Assembly (NCBI GenBank): GCA_003024785.1
Contig: PUQB01000018.1
Location: forward strand, 367,717 to 431,716
Direction: 5' to 3'
DNA: 64,000 nt
Source of the DNA: Selaginella tamariscina
Taxonomy: Eukaryota > Streptophyta > Lycopodiopsida > Selaginellales > Selaginellaceae
The position numbers were made by a program, and so were the translations under genes. Shown here piece by piece: positions 38,126-51,800 of this stretch. Each line of letters starts with the position of its first letter. The stretch's first letter is position 1. The notes under the pieces are model-generated. The model was not told the origin of the DNA. It saw only the letters and a program-made list of their open reading frames with translations, and searched no databases.

Positions 38126-39149
38126 TGCACCACACTTAACTTAAGTGGGCTTTAAGTAAGGGAAAATGAGTTCGCATTTTAAACTTACTTAATTTTTTTT
38201 TAAGGTTTAATTGTTAAAGGCATTGAATTCACACTAACTCTTAACTTAATAAATTATTACTTAGGTTTAACCACTAAGACTGATTTTCGTAATACCTATT
38301 AATTTAATTTATTTTAAGGAACAATGCAAAATTATAAAGAAAATTAAGAGGGAGGTCCTTAGCGGACCTACCTTTCTCATAACTTAAAATCAAAAATTAT
38401 ATTTCATGTAATGTGTATTTTTATATGTAAAAAAAATATTTTATATTTTATTTTTTACATTTTATTTTAAACATATATAATAAAATTAAAAATAATACAA
38501 ATGAATTTTTTAAAGTATTTCATATTCTTAGTATATTATTATTTTTTATTCTGCCTAATTTTGATAAGTAAAACGGTAGAAGGAAATGTTAATTTATTTA
38601 ATTTTATTATCATTTTTATGTTTACCACATAAATATTATGTATAAAGATAAATGTGAAATATGAAAATTTATACTATAATAGAATATATTTTACATTTTT
38701 TATTAAATAAATAAAATATGAAATGCAAAAACATATATACAAACATGTTAATACACGTGCACATGTATATATAATATTTTTCATGAATGTTGACCTTAAT
38801 CCTAATTAATAAATATAATATTTCAATGTAATGTTAATAAATTTCAAAATAAGGCAATCCCGGGAATGAAAACAGCGGTGCTCCAGTGATAATTTATGTC
38901 TGGTTGCCGGACTTCAAACTTGATCGTGACTTAAATAGAATTAAATTTAATGGTCTCATACTTAAAGAGTTCTTTGTTAATTCCCTATTCAATGTAAGAC
39001 ACATAATCAAAGGGTATCTTCCCACATAATCAAAATAATTTTTTTTAAAAAATGCCTTTCCTAAATCCACACGCATATATGTAAAACACCCATGCACGGA
39101 TGCACACATTTCAGGTTGTTCTAAACGCATGGAGATTTATAAACAACCT
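38126..39149. other. AT-rich spacer
   Basis: AT-rich. 38870-39130 resembles about 59930-60130 in the opposite orientation (CATCCACGCATATATGTAAA type strings and GACTTCAAACTTGATCGTGA). No gene was recognised. Confidence 0.5.
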
Positions 39150-42100
39150 GATATTTAAACACGGTGTATTCACATGCATATAAATTAATGTTTTGGGATA
39201 TTATATACATGTGGAAATTTTATTCAGTTATTCACACATTAATGTAAAATACGGGTATGCATATGTATATATAATGTTATTCATTAATGTTGACCTTAAT
39301 CCTAATTAATAAATATAATATAAAAAAACATATGTGCACATACGTGTATGTGTGTTCATGTACATTTTTTATATATATTATATATAAATAATATACGTTG
39401 AATATATATGTGTGATATGTCATAGTGTCACACACGTGTTTATAATTGTATATATAAAAAAACGTGTGTTTTTGAAGTTTCTCTAATTATATATAGAAAA
39501 GAATGATGTAGATTTTATAATTTAATTTATTAATTAAAATAACTTATCAACATTTATTAAATTACCGAATTGACAATTAATAAATGAAGTACCGTTCCAA
39601 TTAAGTTTTTCACATGTCTATTTTAAGTCTTTTCCTCTTCTATTATTAATAAAAACAATAAATATAAGTATAACAATTTATTATCGCATCCATTATTTAT
39701 ATATATTTATATATTTACTTGCATGTTTCATAAAATAAACATGTTAAAAATAATTAAACGTTACAAGTTAAAATTATTTTTAATCCAATTAACATAAAAT
39801 TTTCAAACTTCTTTAAATATTTCTCACCTTTTTTCTTTTATTTGTTTAAAGAAAAAAAAGAAACAAATGACTAAATTTAAATTTTTAATTTCAATTAAGT
39901 ATTTATGTCTTATTTTAATTATGATAATGATGATAACTTATTTAATTTAAGTAATTGTTATAATTTGTAAGGTATATAATATATTATGAATAACAAATTA
40001 ATATTTTATTATTCTTATTCTAATACATTTATAAAAATGTAAATGTTTACTCCAAATATGATTATATAATATGTTAAGTAATATAATTATATATAATTCT
40101 ATTTAAGTTGCTGTGACTCTTATTAATGATTATAATTTATATTAAAATTTATTAATATTATAGATGGTAACTGTAAATTATTTAAATGGTATGTTAATTA
40201 TTTTAACAAAACATTAGTTTTGTTGTATTTAACTTTTTATGTTAATTCAATAATGTTTAAAATATAAAAATAAACTAAAATAAATAGTCTATATATTTCG
40301 TATTTTAACATTGTATTATTAATGAATAAGATTGATTTGATCATAACCTTAATTAATAAATGTAATGTAAAAAGAGCACATGTGCACACACATATATAAT
40401 AATTATGTATATTTCTTTTCAAAATGCTTAGAATACCTTTAATTAATCATAATTATTTATAAAATTTAAGATTATAAATATATACAATAAAAATAATAAA
40501 TATTATTATATTTTAAAATGTTTAGCAATAATTAAAACATATAAAATATTATATATTACATAATTTAATATTATAGTTTTGAATATGTTATAATTGTAAT
40601 ACAACTATATTTTTATAAATTCATCATTTATAAATAATTGTATACAGCATTCTTAAACAACACATAATAAAAAAAACTCATTATTACATAAAAATATTAT
40701 AGTGCCATAAAAAATATAACATTAACAATCATAAATAAATTTTTAAACATTATTAATTTATATCACATTATTAAAATGTGTATTTAAATACTCATATATG
40801 TTGTGATTTTATTTATAATTATATGTTAATACTGTAACAAAGTATTTTTTTATTTAAAACATTTTAAAAACCAATGTCATAAGTTAAAGTATGATAAATA
40901 TTTTAAAATTTTAGAGTTAATTTTTTTACTTAAAATATTTCATAAAATATTTCATTTACTTACTAAATATATGGTATTCAATTTTAAATAATGAATTCTA
41001 TATTTTACCTTTTAACAAAATAATAATATTACGTATAATATCTTAATACTTTCATGAGAAGCACTCCTAAAATATTTAGTTTTTCTTTTTTAAAATATAT
41101 TTTAAAAAAAAGAATTATAAATAAGTTACTCTAAAAACAACATTTGGAAATATTTAATTTCTTTATTGAAATATATAAACTTGAAATGCTTCATTTAATA
41201 ATTAAGTTTTAAGGTTTTCATTAATCTTAATAATTTAGAAATAGTTATTTAAGTTAAGATTTTATAACATTTCATTAACATATTATCATTAAAAAATGTT
41301 TTTTAAACTTATGTAATAAACACATATGTATACGATGCAAAATCACATACACTTGAGTATTATTATAAATTGGTATTTTAAACTCATATTCTTTAGTTTT
41401 TTATAAATAATATTTTAAATTGGTACTCTCTTTACTATTGTTGAATATTAGTAACTGTGATGTTTAAAAAGGATAACCCACTCAACAAGATGGTGACAAT
41501 TGACGTGTGGAAATGGTACATATGCCCACATGATTATTCTTGACATATTTAATTTTATAGGTGTTTAAGAGAGATGAGTTACAACTCATATTATGAATTT
41601 ATAATCATAAATTTTTTAATACATGTTTTATTTCTCAAAATAATTTTGTGAAATAACAAATGAAGATGCATTATTTTAACAAGTTTATAAGTTAATATAA
41701 TTAAAATAAGCTCACTGACATAACATTAATTTATTTTTATAAATAACACTTTAAATTTTATAATGTTGTGTTTTTTAAGTTTCTGTAATTATATATAAGA
41801 ATAACGTATTATATAATTTAATTTATCAATTAAAAACTTACTAACACTTATGAAGTCACTAAATTAATAATTAATAAATGAAGTACCGTTCTGATCAAGT
41901 TTTCAAGTATCCATTTTGAATCCTTTCCTTTTTCACTGTTAATAACAAACAATAAATATAAGTAAAAATTTATTAGCGTGTGCATTATTTATATATAATT
42001 ATATATTTACTTATCTATTTTATAAAATAAACATGTTAAAAGTAATTATATGTTACACGTTTTAGATTATTTCTTAATCCAATTAACACAAATTTTCAGA

Positions 42101-42760
42101 GTATTTTAAACTCATATATTATGAATTTATAGTCGAATTTTTAAGATACATGTGTTTTGTTTTTTCAAAATAATTTTATGAAATGACATTATTTTAACAA
42201 GTTTATAATTTAAATATATAATAAAATAAACTCACTAACATAACATTAATTTATTTTCATAAATAACACTTTACATTTTATAATGTCAAATTTATTTAAA
42301 TTAATTAATATATTATTTAATTTTTTTTCTTTATGGAATAGATTTGAGCTTACATTATTACATAATTAAAATATATGTTATTATAACAAAATGATTTTGC
42401 CATTATTTAATTATTAGAAATAATTGATCTATATTTATTTGCTTTTATAAAATAACTCTTATGATGTCAAATTTAGTTTAAATTAATAATTTATATTATT
42501 TAATTATGTTGTGCATAACACTTATATAGATATATATACTTTAAATAATATATTGATTTTTCATTAAATGTTAACAATAATAAAGCAAAAAAATATTAAT
42601 AAATAAATTATTTATAACATTATAAATATATAGATATTTATAAATATTTAGTAAAGTATCATATTTTAAGAAAATGCAAATCTTTGCCTTAGAATATAAA
42701 ATATTTAAAAAATTAATATTAATATTAGTATTATGTATATATTATTAGTATTTAATATTA
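39150..42760 (+). repeat. Large AT-rich duplicated block, copy 1
   Basis: About 3.5 kb collinear and same-strand with 60050-63330, with many small indels. It contains the minus-oriented AT-rich dispersed repeat (39770-41310, copy C). At 42337-42355 it reads AATAGATTTGAGCTTACATT, the uninterrupted form of the site that carries a 67-bp insertion in the other block. Confidence 0.7.
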
Positions 42761-42815
42761 ACGATAACATTGTTAAAGGGTTAAATTAAATCTAGGTACA
42801 AAATATCATACATAA

Positions 42816-43430
42816 TCCCACGCATGTATGTTTAAAATATTAAAGTAATGCGTGTAAATTAAAAAATATATATATGGATTATATGCTCGCACCACAAGAC
42901 ATAAAACAAAACAAGTTAGTTTTAAATTTATAATTACCATAAATACAAATGTAATACATATAATGTAATCTCTAACAAATTCAATCTTGGCCAGTAATCC
43001 TGATTCTCAAAGTTCATAGCAATGTCTGCATCTGTATATTAATTTAAGATTAAATTGTATTAGCTTATTTTTTATGAATAATTAATATCTAATTAATATT
43101 TTACTTTATTTTGTATTCCCATTTTCAATAAATAATATTATATAAATAAAAAATATGCTAATACAGTTTAATCTTAAATTAATATACACATGCAGACATA
43201 GTTATGAACTTTGAGAATCAGGATTACTGGCTAAGATTGAATTTGTTAGAGATTAAATTATATGTATTTAATTTATGGTAATTATAAATTTAAAACTAAC
43301 TTATAAGTAATAAAACACTTACGAAGAATACGTGGTTTGTTTGAACTCTTGTGATGCGAGCATATAATACATATATATATTTCTTAATTTACACGCATTA
43401 CTTCAATATTTTAAACATACATGCGTGGGA
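42816..43430. repeat. Long inverted repeat (foldback), arms ~260-290 bp
   Basis: The left arm 42816-43075 and right arm about 43142-43430 are inverted copies with a loop of about 65 bases. Outer ends are TCCCACGCAT and ATGCGTGGGA; internal pairs include GTAATGCGTGTAAATTA with its complement. The right arm has about 30 extra bases. It could be a foldback/MITE-type element or an RNA-hairpin source. No target duplication was identified. Confidence 0.85.
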
Positions 43431-43449
43431 GAATCTTGTAGCGTAAATA

Positions 43450-43960
43450 CAATGATAGATGGATATGCACCCAAGTACCCAAAACGCCGGAGAGAGACTT
43501 ACTGTAGCCTTGTTATCTAGATATGCCCAGAAAGGGCATCATTAAAGTCTTCAGTGAGATGCCAAGGAGAGATGTTGTTGCATGGAATGCAATATTCTCA
43601 ATTTGCACATGTACATTATTGCAAGCTTCTCTTTGATAGGATTCCGAAAAACGATACTGCATATGCCCAGAATGGACCGAGATACGGTGAAGCTGGCACA
43701 TATACCAAACGAGGTGTGTTTCTTATCAGTTTGTTAAACCCGCAATTATTGAGCTCCTTGCGGTTCCCACCGTCTATACAGTCGGAATACAGTTCCAACG
43801 GGATAAGAGAATGAAGAGAGAACCTAGAACACATAATCAGACTCTTAAGGATAGTAAAGAGTGCATGAAATTCACTGTACTGTAGATCACAATGCAACGG
43901 TGAGAGATAAGTGTACATATAAGAGGTGTGAAATGATACAGGATTACCGAGAGAACAGTT
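43450..43960 (+). repeat. Left arm of a PPR-derived inverted repeat
   Basis: The strand carries PPR remnants: ATATGCCCAGAAAGGGCATC, SEMPRRDVVAWNAI, and AYAQNG before an unrelated tail. It is the inverted counterpart of 45335-45860, for example GCCTTGTTATCTAGATATGC here against the reverse of GCATATCCAGATAACAAGGC there. The frame is broken and short. Confidence 0.75.
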
Positions 43961-45334
43961 TGATATCGTAGTAACACGGTTACTAAAACTAAGACATACA
44001 GTGGAGCAAAGAGAAAAAATATTTCAACTGGTTTAGGGTTTAGGTCTTGTGCATGTACTAACTCACTCAGTGCTCGTCGTGTCGATGGGAATACTTGTTT
44101 ATGGAAATGGACATGAGCTGCTCATACAGGTGCCGTGATATGGTTTTTTCCGCTCTCTGAGTTCCAATTGTCGAATGAGTGCCTCAACTGTGTTTTGTAT
44201 ATGGAGCAAGTTCCTCCTTGAAATGTCGATTCTTCTTTATGTTGGACTTTGTTGATCACACACTCATTTTGGATTTTGATGATTGTCGCACTCCATCCAT
44301 TCAGCTGCATGATGCCCCATGATCGTAAGTTGCTATGGTATGAATATGTTGTGCACTGGTGTCGTGAGTGGTCTTTGATATGGGGGTTGTGGTTCTTATA
44401 TGTTTTCTTCATCTCGTGTTTTTCTTAGCTTGTTCCACAAGTGAAAGCTAGCGTGGCTATGGTTCCTAGACTCCTCTATTACCAAAGGGTTGACTTTACT
44501 CCCCGTGTGTTGGTCATGTAGTATACCTTCCATTTGTTTTACTATCGTCTTTGTTTTTACTATGCTTCGAGGTTCATTGTAGCTGGCGATGTATGAGTGT
44601 CAAGGAGTGGTACCGGCCATGGGGTGCACCTTTCAGTATTAGGTCATGCTCCCTGTGGTATTGGTCATCAACCAAGTATTCTATCTTCTTCTTCTTCTTC
44701 GTCGTCCGGTAAAATCACGTACCTTCTTGTTGTGCAATCGCAATGTTAGGCACTTCTTCCGCTTCTCCATTAATGGTGCATCCAAATTCCTGGTGTTCAT
44801 GATATTGTTTAAAGTTTGCAGTGCATTTGGTATCCAAATTCCTGGTGTCCATGATGTAATCTAGAACTATTTTTTCTTCTCATCTTTGACAAGTGGTACG
44901 CATATTCAATTTCCTTTTTGTGTGTGTTTGCTTGGGATGAGGTGGCGAGTGTAGAATCAATTGAGGGTTGCGCGTAGAATCAATCCATCGAAACCACATC
45001 CCGGGTACTCACAATTTTCTTGCCGTGTGTTCATTCTTAGCTTGAATATTCTTAAATACTCATAATACTTTCTCTAGGAAACTACCACCAAAGTATAGGA
45101 AGTAGGCAAAATACTGTAGTACGTGTTAGTAGACCAACAATCGAAGTACGGGGTGACAGGTAAAAGAGCTATACCATAACGGAACCAAGCACTTAGATAA
45201 CCAAGTAGATAGGATTAAAAGACGGTAATAAGATGAGGAAACCCGGTTAATCTCTTATGCTATTGCTCTGTAAGTGTTCACTCAGTAAACCTATATCATT
45301 TCCCACCTCTTATCTATACACTTATCTCTCCCTA
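43961..45334. other. Unrecognised balanced-composition spacer between inverted arms
   Basis: About 1.3 kb of less AT-rich sequence with a CTTCTTCTTCTTCTTC run near 44688 and a partial internal duplication (AAATTCCTGGTGT near 44788 and 44838). A 71-base tandem repeat with AGTAAACCTATATCATTTC begins near 45272 and runs past this span to about 45413, inside the right arm. No protein family was recognised. It could be a non-coding or degraded retroelement part. Confidence 0.4.
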
Positions 45335-45860
45335 CTGCGCTGGAAGTGTTCTCTCAGTAAACCTATATCATTTCTCACCTCTTATCTATACACTTATCAC
45401 TGGAATCCACAGTACAATGACTTTCATGCCCTTGTTGCCATCCTTACTCTCTACTATCGTTCTCTCTCATTATATGATTCTAGTGATGATAATGTTTTAA
45501 ATTATTGGCTCCCATAGTCTAGGTATACTTGGTGTACTGGTGACCGCAAGGAGGTCAGTAATTGCGGTTTAACAAACTGATAAGAAACACACCTCGTTTG
45601 GTATATGTGTCAGCTTCATCGTATCAAACACGTAAAAGATGCTGTGGGATGCAGCTAGCATGGAGCTCCATAGCACGGTATCGTTTTCCAGAATCCTATG
45701 AAAGAGAAGCTTGCAATAATGTACATGTCCACATTGAGAATATTGCAACAACATCATCTCACTGAAGACTTCCTAAAGATGCCCTTTCTGGGCATATCCA
45801 GATAACAAGGCTGCAAAGGAAACTAAGTCTCTCTCCGTCAAACAGGTACTTAGCAACTCT
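45335..45860 (-). repeat. Right arm of the PPR-derived inverted repeat
   Basis: The minus strand carries the better PPR version (SGYAQKGHL-like, LLFHRILENDTVLWSSMLAA) and pairs with 43450-43960. It overlaps the 3' part of the minus-strand PPR pseudogene. Confidence 0.75.
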
Positions 45861-46340
45861 ACATCCCACTCCTCGGAGGCATATGGCATTCCAAGAGGTT
45901 AAGTTATGCTGAGGCATGTTTTCATTTCATATATAAACTTGCTTAATAAGATGGTGTATGCACTTAACATCGCGTTCCAAGGATTACATTCTTAATGGCA
46001 TCGTCCTAAAAACAATCTCGGCTTCATGCAGATGCCCAGACTGGGCATATGCAGTTAACACAAGGTACTACATTGTGCTGTGGCATATGATAGAAGATCT
46101 CTCGGGATCTTTTATCCCGCACATAAGTTGGTTTCTATATGGATGTTACATGGGCATGTATTTCTCTAGCATGTGAAAGTGTCTTGCATGACTTTATTGT
46201 ATGGATGGATTTAGAACACACACATCTGTATACATCTATACCTGAGACCACACAGCATATCTTTGTAGCAGCGTCGTCCCTGTCCGGACAGGGATCAAAG
46301 TATATAACGTACATTGAGGACATCGCCTTTAACATTGAAA
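45560..46340 (-). pseudogene. PPR pseudogene, minus strand
   Basis: Minus-strand peptides in order: TIKSCKTLSHAREIHAHVTS (an N-terminal PPR motif, about 46245-46185), then AYAQSGHLHEAEIVFRTMP (about 46055-46000), then ERDLVSF and SGYAQKGHL (about 45830-45780), then LLFHRILENDTVLWSSMLAA. The frame changes several times and stops occur. It belongs to the same S-motif style as the gene at 4469. Confidence 0.7.
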
Positions 46341-48870
46341 TTTTAATTATAATGTAAATTGTGTGACAAATGAAGTGGAAGCAATAAGAATGGAATTAAA
46401 TATGCCTCCAATGTAATAATGCCTTAGATTCCCTAACCTTATCATGAGGTCTATGATGTTAGTCATTAGTTTGGAGGGCATATCTTATAACATATTTTTA
46501 ATGTAATCCTTGACATTGAGGATGGCATCACATGCATTCTTAACATTTAATATACTTTATCATTATGCCTTGGAAAAAAAAAAATTCCCTTCGGATCATA
46601 TATAACTGTATATTATATTCTTATATAAATATTATTGTTTGAAGCTGATTTTTTGAGTAATTAAAAATGTTAAGGATTCTTGCCTTATAATTAATATAAT
46701 CCAGTAAATATAAATAAATCATTAATGAAGTTGAATAGTTTAAAAAACATCATACATTAGTAATCCATACTTCTCAACTTATTATATACGTTACATAAAT
46801 ATTAAGGTTTTCAAAACTTTTCATAATTTATATTAATTTTTCTTATTTATTCATTAATTATCTCACATCACAAAGGTTTTAGAAACACAATATCGGATCT
46901 AGAGAATAAAAAATACAATACATCACAAAAGTAATAAAAATTAATAATATAATATCATCGACAACGGAAATAACAACATGACATACCATAAAAAACAAAA
47001 AATTAAAAATACAATACATCAATATATTTACTTACCTATTTAATGACATAAACCACATAAAATAAATTTTATGTCATAACCATTGATATATCTCTTAATT
47101 TATTAAAAATCTTTTAACTTAATTAAATGTTTTGCAAACTCTTTCTTTAATCTTGTTTCTTAAAGAAATCTTTAACTTTGTTAAATATTTTGCAACTTCT
47201 TTATTTAATTTTAACTTTTAATTTAATTTATTAAGAAGTTTTTAACTTCATTAAATGTTTCACAATTTTTTTATATAATTTTGACTCTTAATCTAAATTA
47301 TTTACTTCATCAAATGTTTTGTAATCTTTTTCTTTAATACGATTTATAAAACAGTATAATACATATATATTTCTAATTATAAATATTAAGGTTTCTTTCA
47401 TGTTCCAGATTTTCTTAATGTATCCATTTCTTATTTTACCTGTTTGTTACTATTAATATCACTTTAAAATTAATTATAAACATAACTATTTAATACCGTC
47501 ATCCACGGTGCACATAGAATAAATATTAATTAATTCATTTTACTATTTTAAATTTATAAAACATTAATGATTATTACTATCTTTATTATTATTAATTTTC
47601 TTCATAATTATGTTCATTTATTAAAGCTATTCTTAAATTTGTAAATATTAAAGACTAAATATAATAATAATAATTATATTGATTTTCTTTAACTTATTAT
47701 TTAACCTAACTTTTATAAAATTTAACAATATATTTATTTTATTATTTCATATGTTGTGTTATGTATTACACAATAAATATAAAAGTTTCATTATTGGTTA
47801 CAATGAGTAATGTGGTAGCACTTTTTGTATAATAAAATTTAAAATATATAAAGTATTATGTCTAATTCATAAAAATATAAATTTTTATTATATTTAAGTA
47901 TGTGCTCCACCTTACATTTAAATATGTTATGGAAATAATCATAACATTAATAATAATATTATTTTTATTATTATTAATTTTCTTCATAATTACCTTAATT
48001 TGTTAAAATGTGTAATTTAATATCATTAAGTTTATAAATATTAAAGATTAAATAATAAATTAATAGAATGAATAACAATAGGTAAACATTTTAATATAAA
48101 ATTATATTAATTTAACTTTATAAAATGTACTGAAATTAAAATTATAAATTTTATGAGATAACTTTGACAAAATTGAATTCTTTTTATTTTATTTATTACA
48201 AAATTAAATAAATTTTAATTTTAATTATCTTTATTTAGGCTACATCACACAAAACTATCAATTAAATCTTTTAAAATTAAATTATGTAATTATTTTTAAC
48301 AACGATCAATTAATTAATTTTTAATCATATAATTCTAATACATGATATATCTAATTTTTAATTATGAATATAAAACATTCTAGAATAAAACAAAATCTTA
48401 TAACAATACAATATTTGATAAAGTTTCATAAAAAAAATTTAAAATATTTGATTTCTCTTTTCTAAAATATATTTTTAAAAAAAATTTTAATTAATTTTTA
48501 TTTATTTAAATTTAAACATAAATTTCATGTAAAATGGTTATGGGTCAAAACAATTAATTCAATACATGTTTTTAAATACAAATTGTATAGAAAATTTATA
48601 CCATCTTTAATAATAAAAATGATTAATTTTATACCTGTATACGTTTGCACCATTCATGTTATATATATGTATTTAACTTTCAATGTTCATAAATTTACAT
48701 GATATGTTTTTTGGTATATTTATATTTGTACAAAATATATGATGCTTATATATATAGTGTGTGTGCGTGTGTATGTGAAAATATTATCTTTATGTATACA
48801 TAAATACTTTTTTAATTAAATTAAAAGTTCTCTTTCTCAAACTTCATTAAGCATAATAGACTGGCTTTAT
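46341..48870 (-). repeat. AT-rich region with another copy of the dispersed repeat
   Basis: 46990-48620 resembles the minus orientation of copy A, with TTAATTAAATGTTTTGCAA and CATAAACCACATAAAATAA matching reversed 15760-15890 sequence. The rest is AT-rich without recognised features. The region ends at the hAT target duplication (48871-48878). Confidence 0.45.
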
Positions 48871-48878
48871 GTCATTAA
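48871..48878. repeat. hAT target-site duplication, left
   Basis: GTCATTAA, identical to 52586-52593. Confidence 0.9.
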
Positions 48879-51800
48879 CAGCGAATTTTTTTGTGGTAAC
48901 AATTCACTACCTACAGTGTTTTGTAGTCATTTTTTACTCCATGATTACTGTAATGACAGTCCAATAATCAACTGACGTCGATTGGGAGTCCGTTAGTCAA
49001 CTGTTGTCAATCACTTTCAGATGGTTGACTGACAGTCGCTGGACCCATGAAATGCTGAAATTTTTATTTTGAAATAGCTCAATTCTTTCCATTTTCTTGT
49101 TTTCAAAAATTTTTTTTTTGACAATTTAGTGAAAAAGTACAAACAAACAAACACAAAAAAAAAGCTTGCTTGCTCGTTCAAGATTCAGGGCTTCTATATC
49201 GCTGTTTTGCACCTGTTTTGCTGTGGTTTGTATTTCGCTGACGTTTTTTCCTCCTATCAACAGAGGTTGAGGCGGAGGCATCGGCTGGCAGTGCTGGCTT
49301 GTTCCCCTGCCAGTGCTTTGGCTTCTGTAACTTCTGTAACTCTGTTGCCCGTCCCGAGGGGTCCATAACGCTGTCGCTGAGGGCATTGTTGATGTCGACC
49401 AGCGATCTATATTTGTATTTTGTGTTTGCACTTATATCGTCACCTTCAAACTCGCTATCAATGTCAGAAGTTTCGTCCACGCCCCTAGAACAAAAGAAAA
49501 GTTGAAAAACAAACGATGATAAGAAAGAAAAAAAAACTTACAGTTTCTGGTGTGTGACGCTCTGAGGATTATGAATCCGAAGTGGAGTTGCTGAAGGATC
49601 TTCTTCTTCTCCTTCTTCTTCCGAATCCGAAAAAATCACATGTGCTTCTGTACAGTCTTCAGGTAACTCTGTGTGTAACACATCTTCTTCAGAATCTTCA
49701 CCACAGAATAGTGCCCGAGCAGCTTTAGATTTTTCCTCCCTCTCTTGCAGCCTCTTTTCCGTGCTCATAATACGCTTGCATCCTCTATCGCTGTTGTGGT
49801 AAATATGAATAAGCTTGTGCCCGTTCCGCAGTCAACCTGCAACAAGGTGGGACAAACAACCAAAATAATAATTCACAAGTACCTGTTACGCTTTATTGTG
49901 TGAACATTCTTGATAGCACTGAAGTTCCGTTCTGCTGAAGAGTTGGAAGGCACATTCCCAGAACTATGCATGCAATATGCCAAATGCGGGGTGCGTACGC
50001 TCTCAAGTCCACATTGGGTGCCCAATGCAACCATGCTCCATCCGGATCATCCTTCCTGCTCTTGGTCTTTTCCCATAGCATATGAACGTACAAACCTTTT
50101 TCGAACACGCCTTTCCTCCAGGAATAATGCAAGAATTCATCCACGAACTCGCTCCACGCTTCAGAATCTGGAGGATAAAACTTCTGTGCTACGTTGAAGA
50201 GTTGGTGTTCTGCTTGTGGATGCAGAGGTTGTGGATCTAGAGCGGCGGCTGCTCCAAACAATTCACAGGATTTGTAGTCCCTCTCCCGAGCTTCCAAGAT
50301 GTCTAAAAGGATCTGCTTCTGGCGGCCACTGAATCCCGTAGCCGCCTTTGTAGTGGATCTCAGCACATCCCAAGCTTTCCAAACGCTTCCAATGCTGGGA
50401 GCCGTCTGATCAAAGTGTCGAATGGCAAAGAACACAGGCCGCAGTAGTCGTTGTATGCAGTCAACCTTTTCCCAAAACTCTGCTCCCACTCCCAGCACTG
50501 CTTCTTCACAAGCTTGAGCTTCTTTTCTCAGCACGGATTTTGGCTGGAAACCCAGCTGCGATAATCTTCTGCCACAAACACCTGATTTAGTGTCTGTCGA
50601 ACATCCAAAAGACGTTTCAGCACAGAGAAATTGCTCGCAAACCTGCACAAACCCAAAACAAAACATCAAAGAAAGAATGGTAGTTACTAGTTACTAGCTA
50701 CTAGTTGTAAGTTGTAACTAACTTGTCAATTGATACCTGGTGTTGGATGGTTTGACAAGCTCCTTCTTAAGTCCGAGAGATGTGTTTACATCCCGAAATA
50801 GCTTCAACATGCAACCATGGTTTCGAATGAAGTTCACCAGTTCACCTGCCTTTTTTATGGTCGACTTGATGAAACGTAGCTTGCACCACGAAGCTAGAAT
50901 CAAGTTCATGGCGTGACACTGACACGGGATGCTCCAGAAGCATGGATATTTCTGCTCCAGCATACGTCCACAGCTCTTCATGTTTGCAGCATTGTCCATG
51001 ACAATGGAATAAATCTTGAACGGGTTATTGGTCGACTGTACTTCCGCTCGAGCTCATCCATAACTTCTGAAATCTTGGTGAAGAGGTTTTCAGCTGTGGA
51101 AGGAAGAAAAACATTAATAACAAGTTGACAACGAAATGAAAACGAAATCATACCTGATGAGTTTTCAGTCTGAGACTGTTGTAGTAGTAATCTCGGCCGT
51201 CTACTGCATCAACAATCATGAAGTTGATTAAGTGCTCGGATTTGACATTTTTCCAGCCATCCGTAACTAGTGATAGTGGACGCATGTGGAGCCGCAAATC
51301 GGCCTCACACTGGGATGTATCCAATAGCGCGCTCCACATTGGCTTCGATTTCTGATAAAGCTCATCCAGAAAGTTGCACCGTATGTCAGTTAGAGATGGA
51401 AGTTTGAAACCTGAAAAGCCACAAGCTGCAAGCTCCTCAACCCACTGTTTAACTCTGGGATGCGTCACTGCTTGGAAAGGAATTCCGGCCTCATAGAACC
51501 AAAGGCCCACGTCAATTGGAGGTGTCGAATCGTTGTTGTTGCTCTTGTCGTGTTCGGGAGAGTGGTGACAACTGCATTGGTGATGTCACTGTGTGGAAGC
51601 CCTGTGAAGCTGAAGCTCCTCCTCCAATGTTCACAATCTGGAGATTCTGGACATTAAAATCACGACCGACGGCGACATTGTTTGTTGGGTTCCATATCTC
51701 AGTCAATGTCTGAATGGTAGGTCCTGCTTGGTGCTCTCTGATTCTTCTGAACTGCCTTTGCATTTCTAAACTCTCAAGATGGTTGACAAACTCCCAAGCT

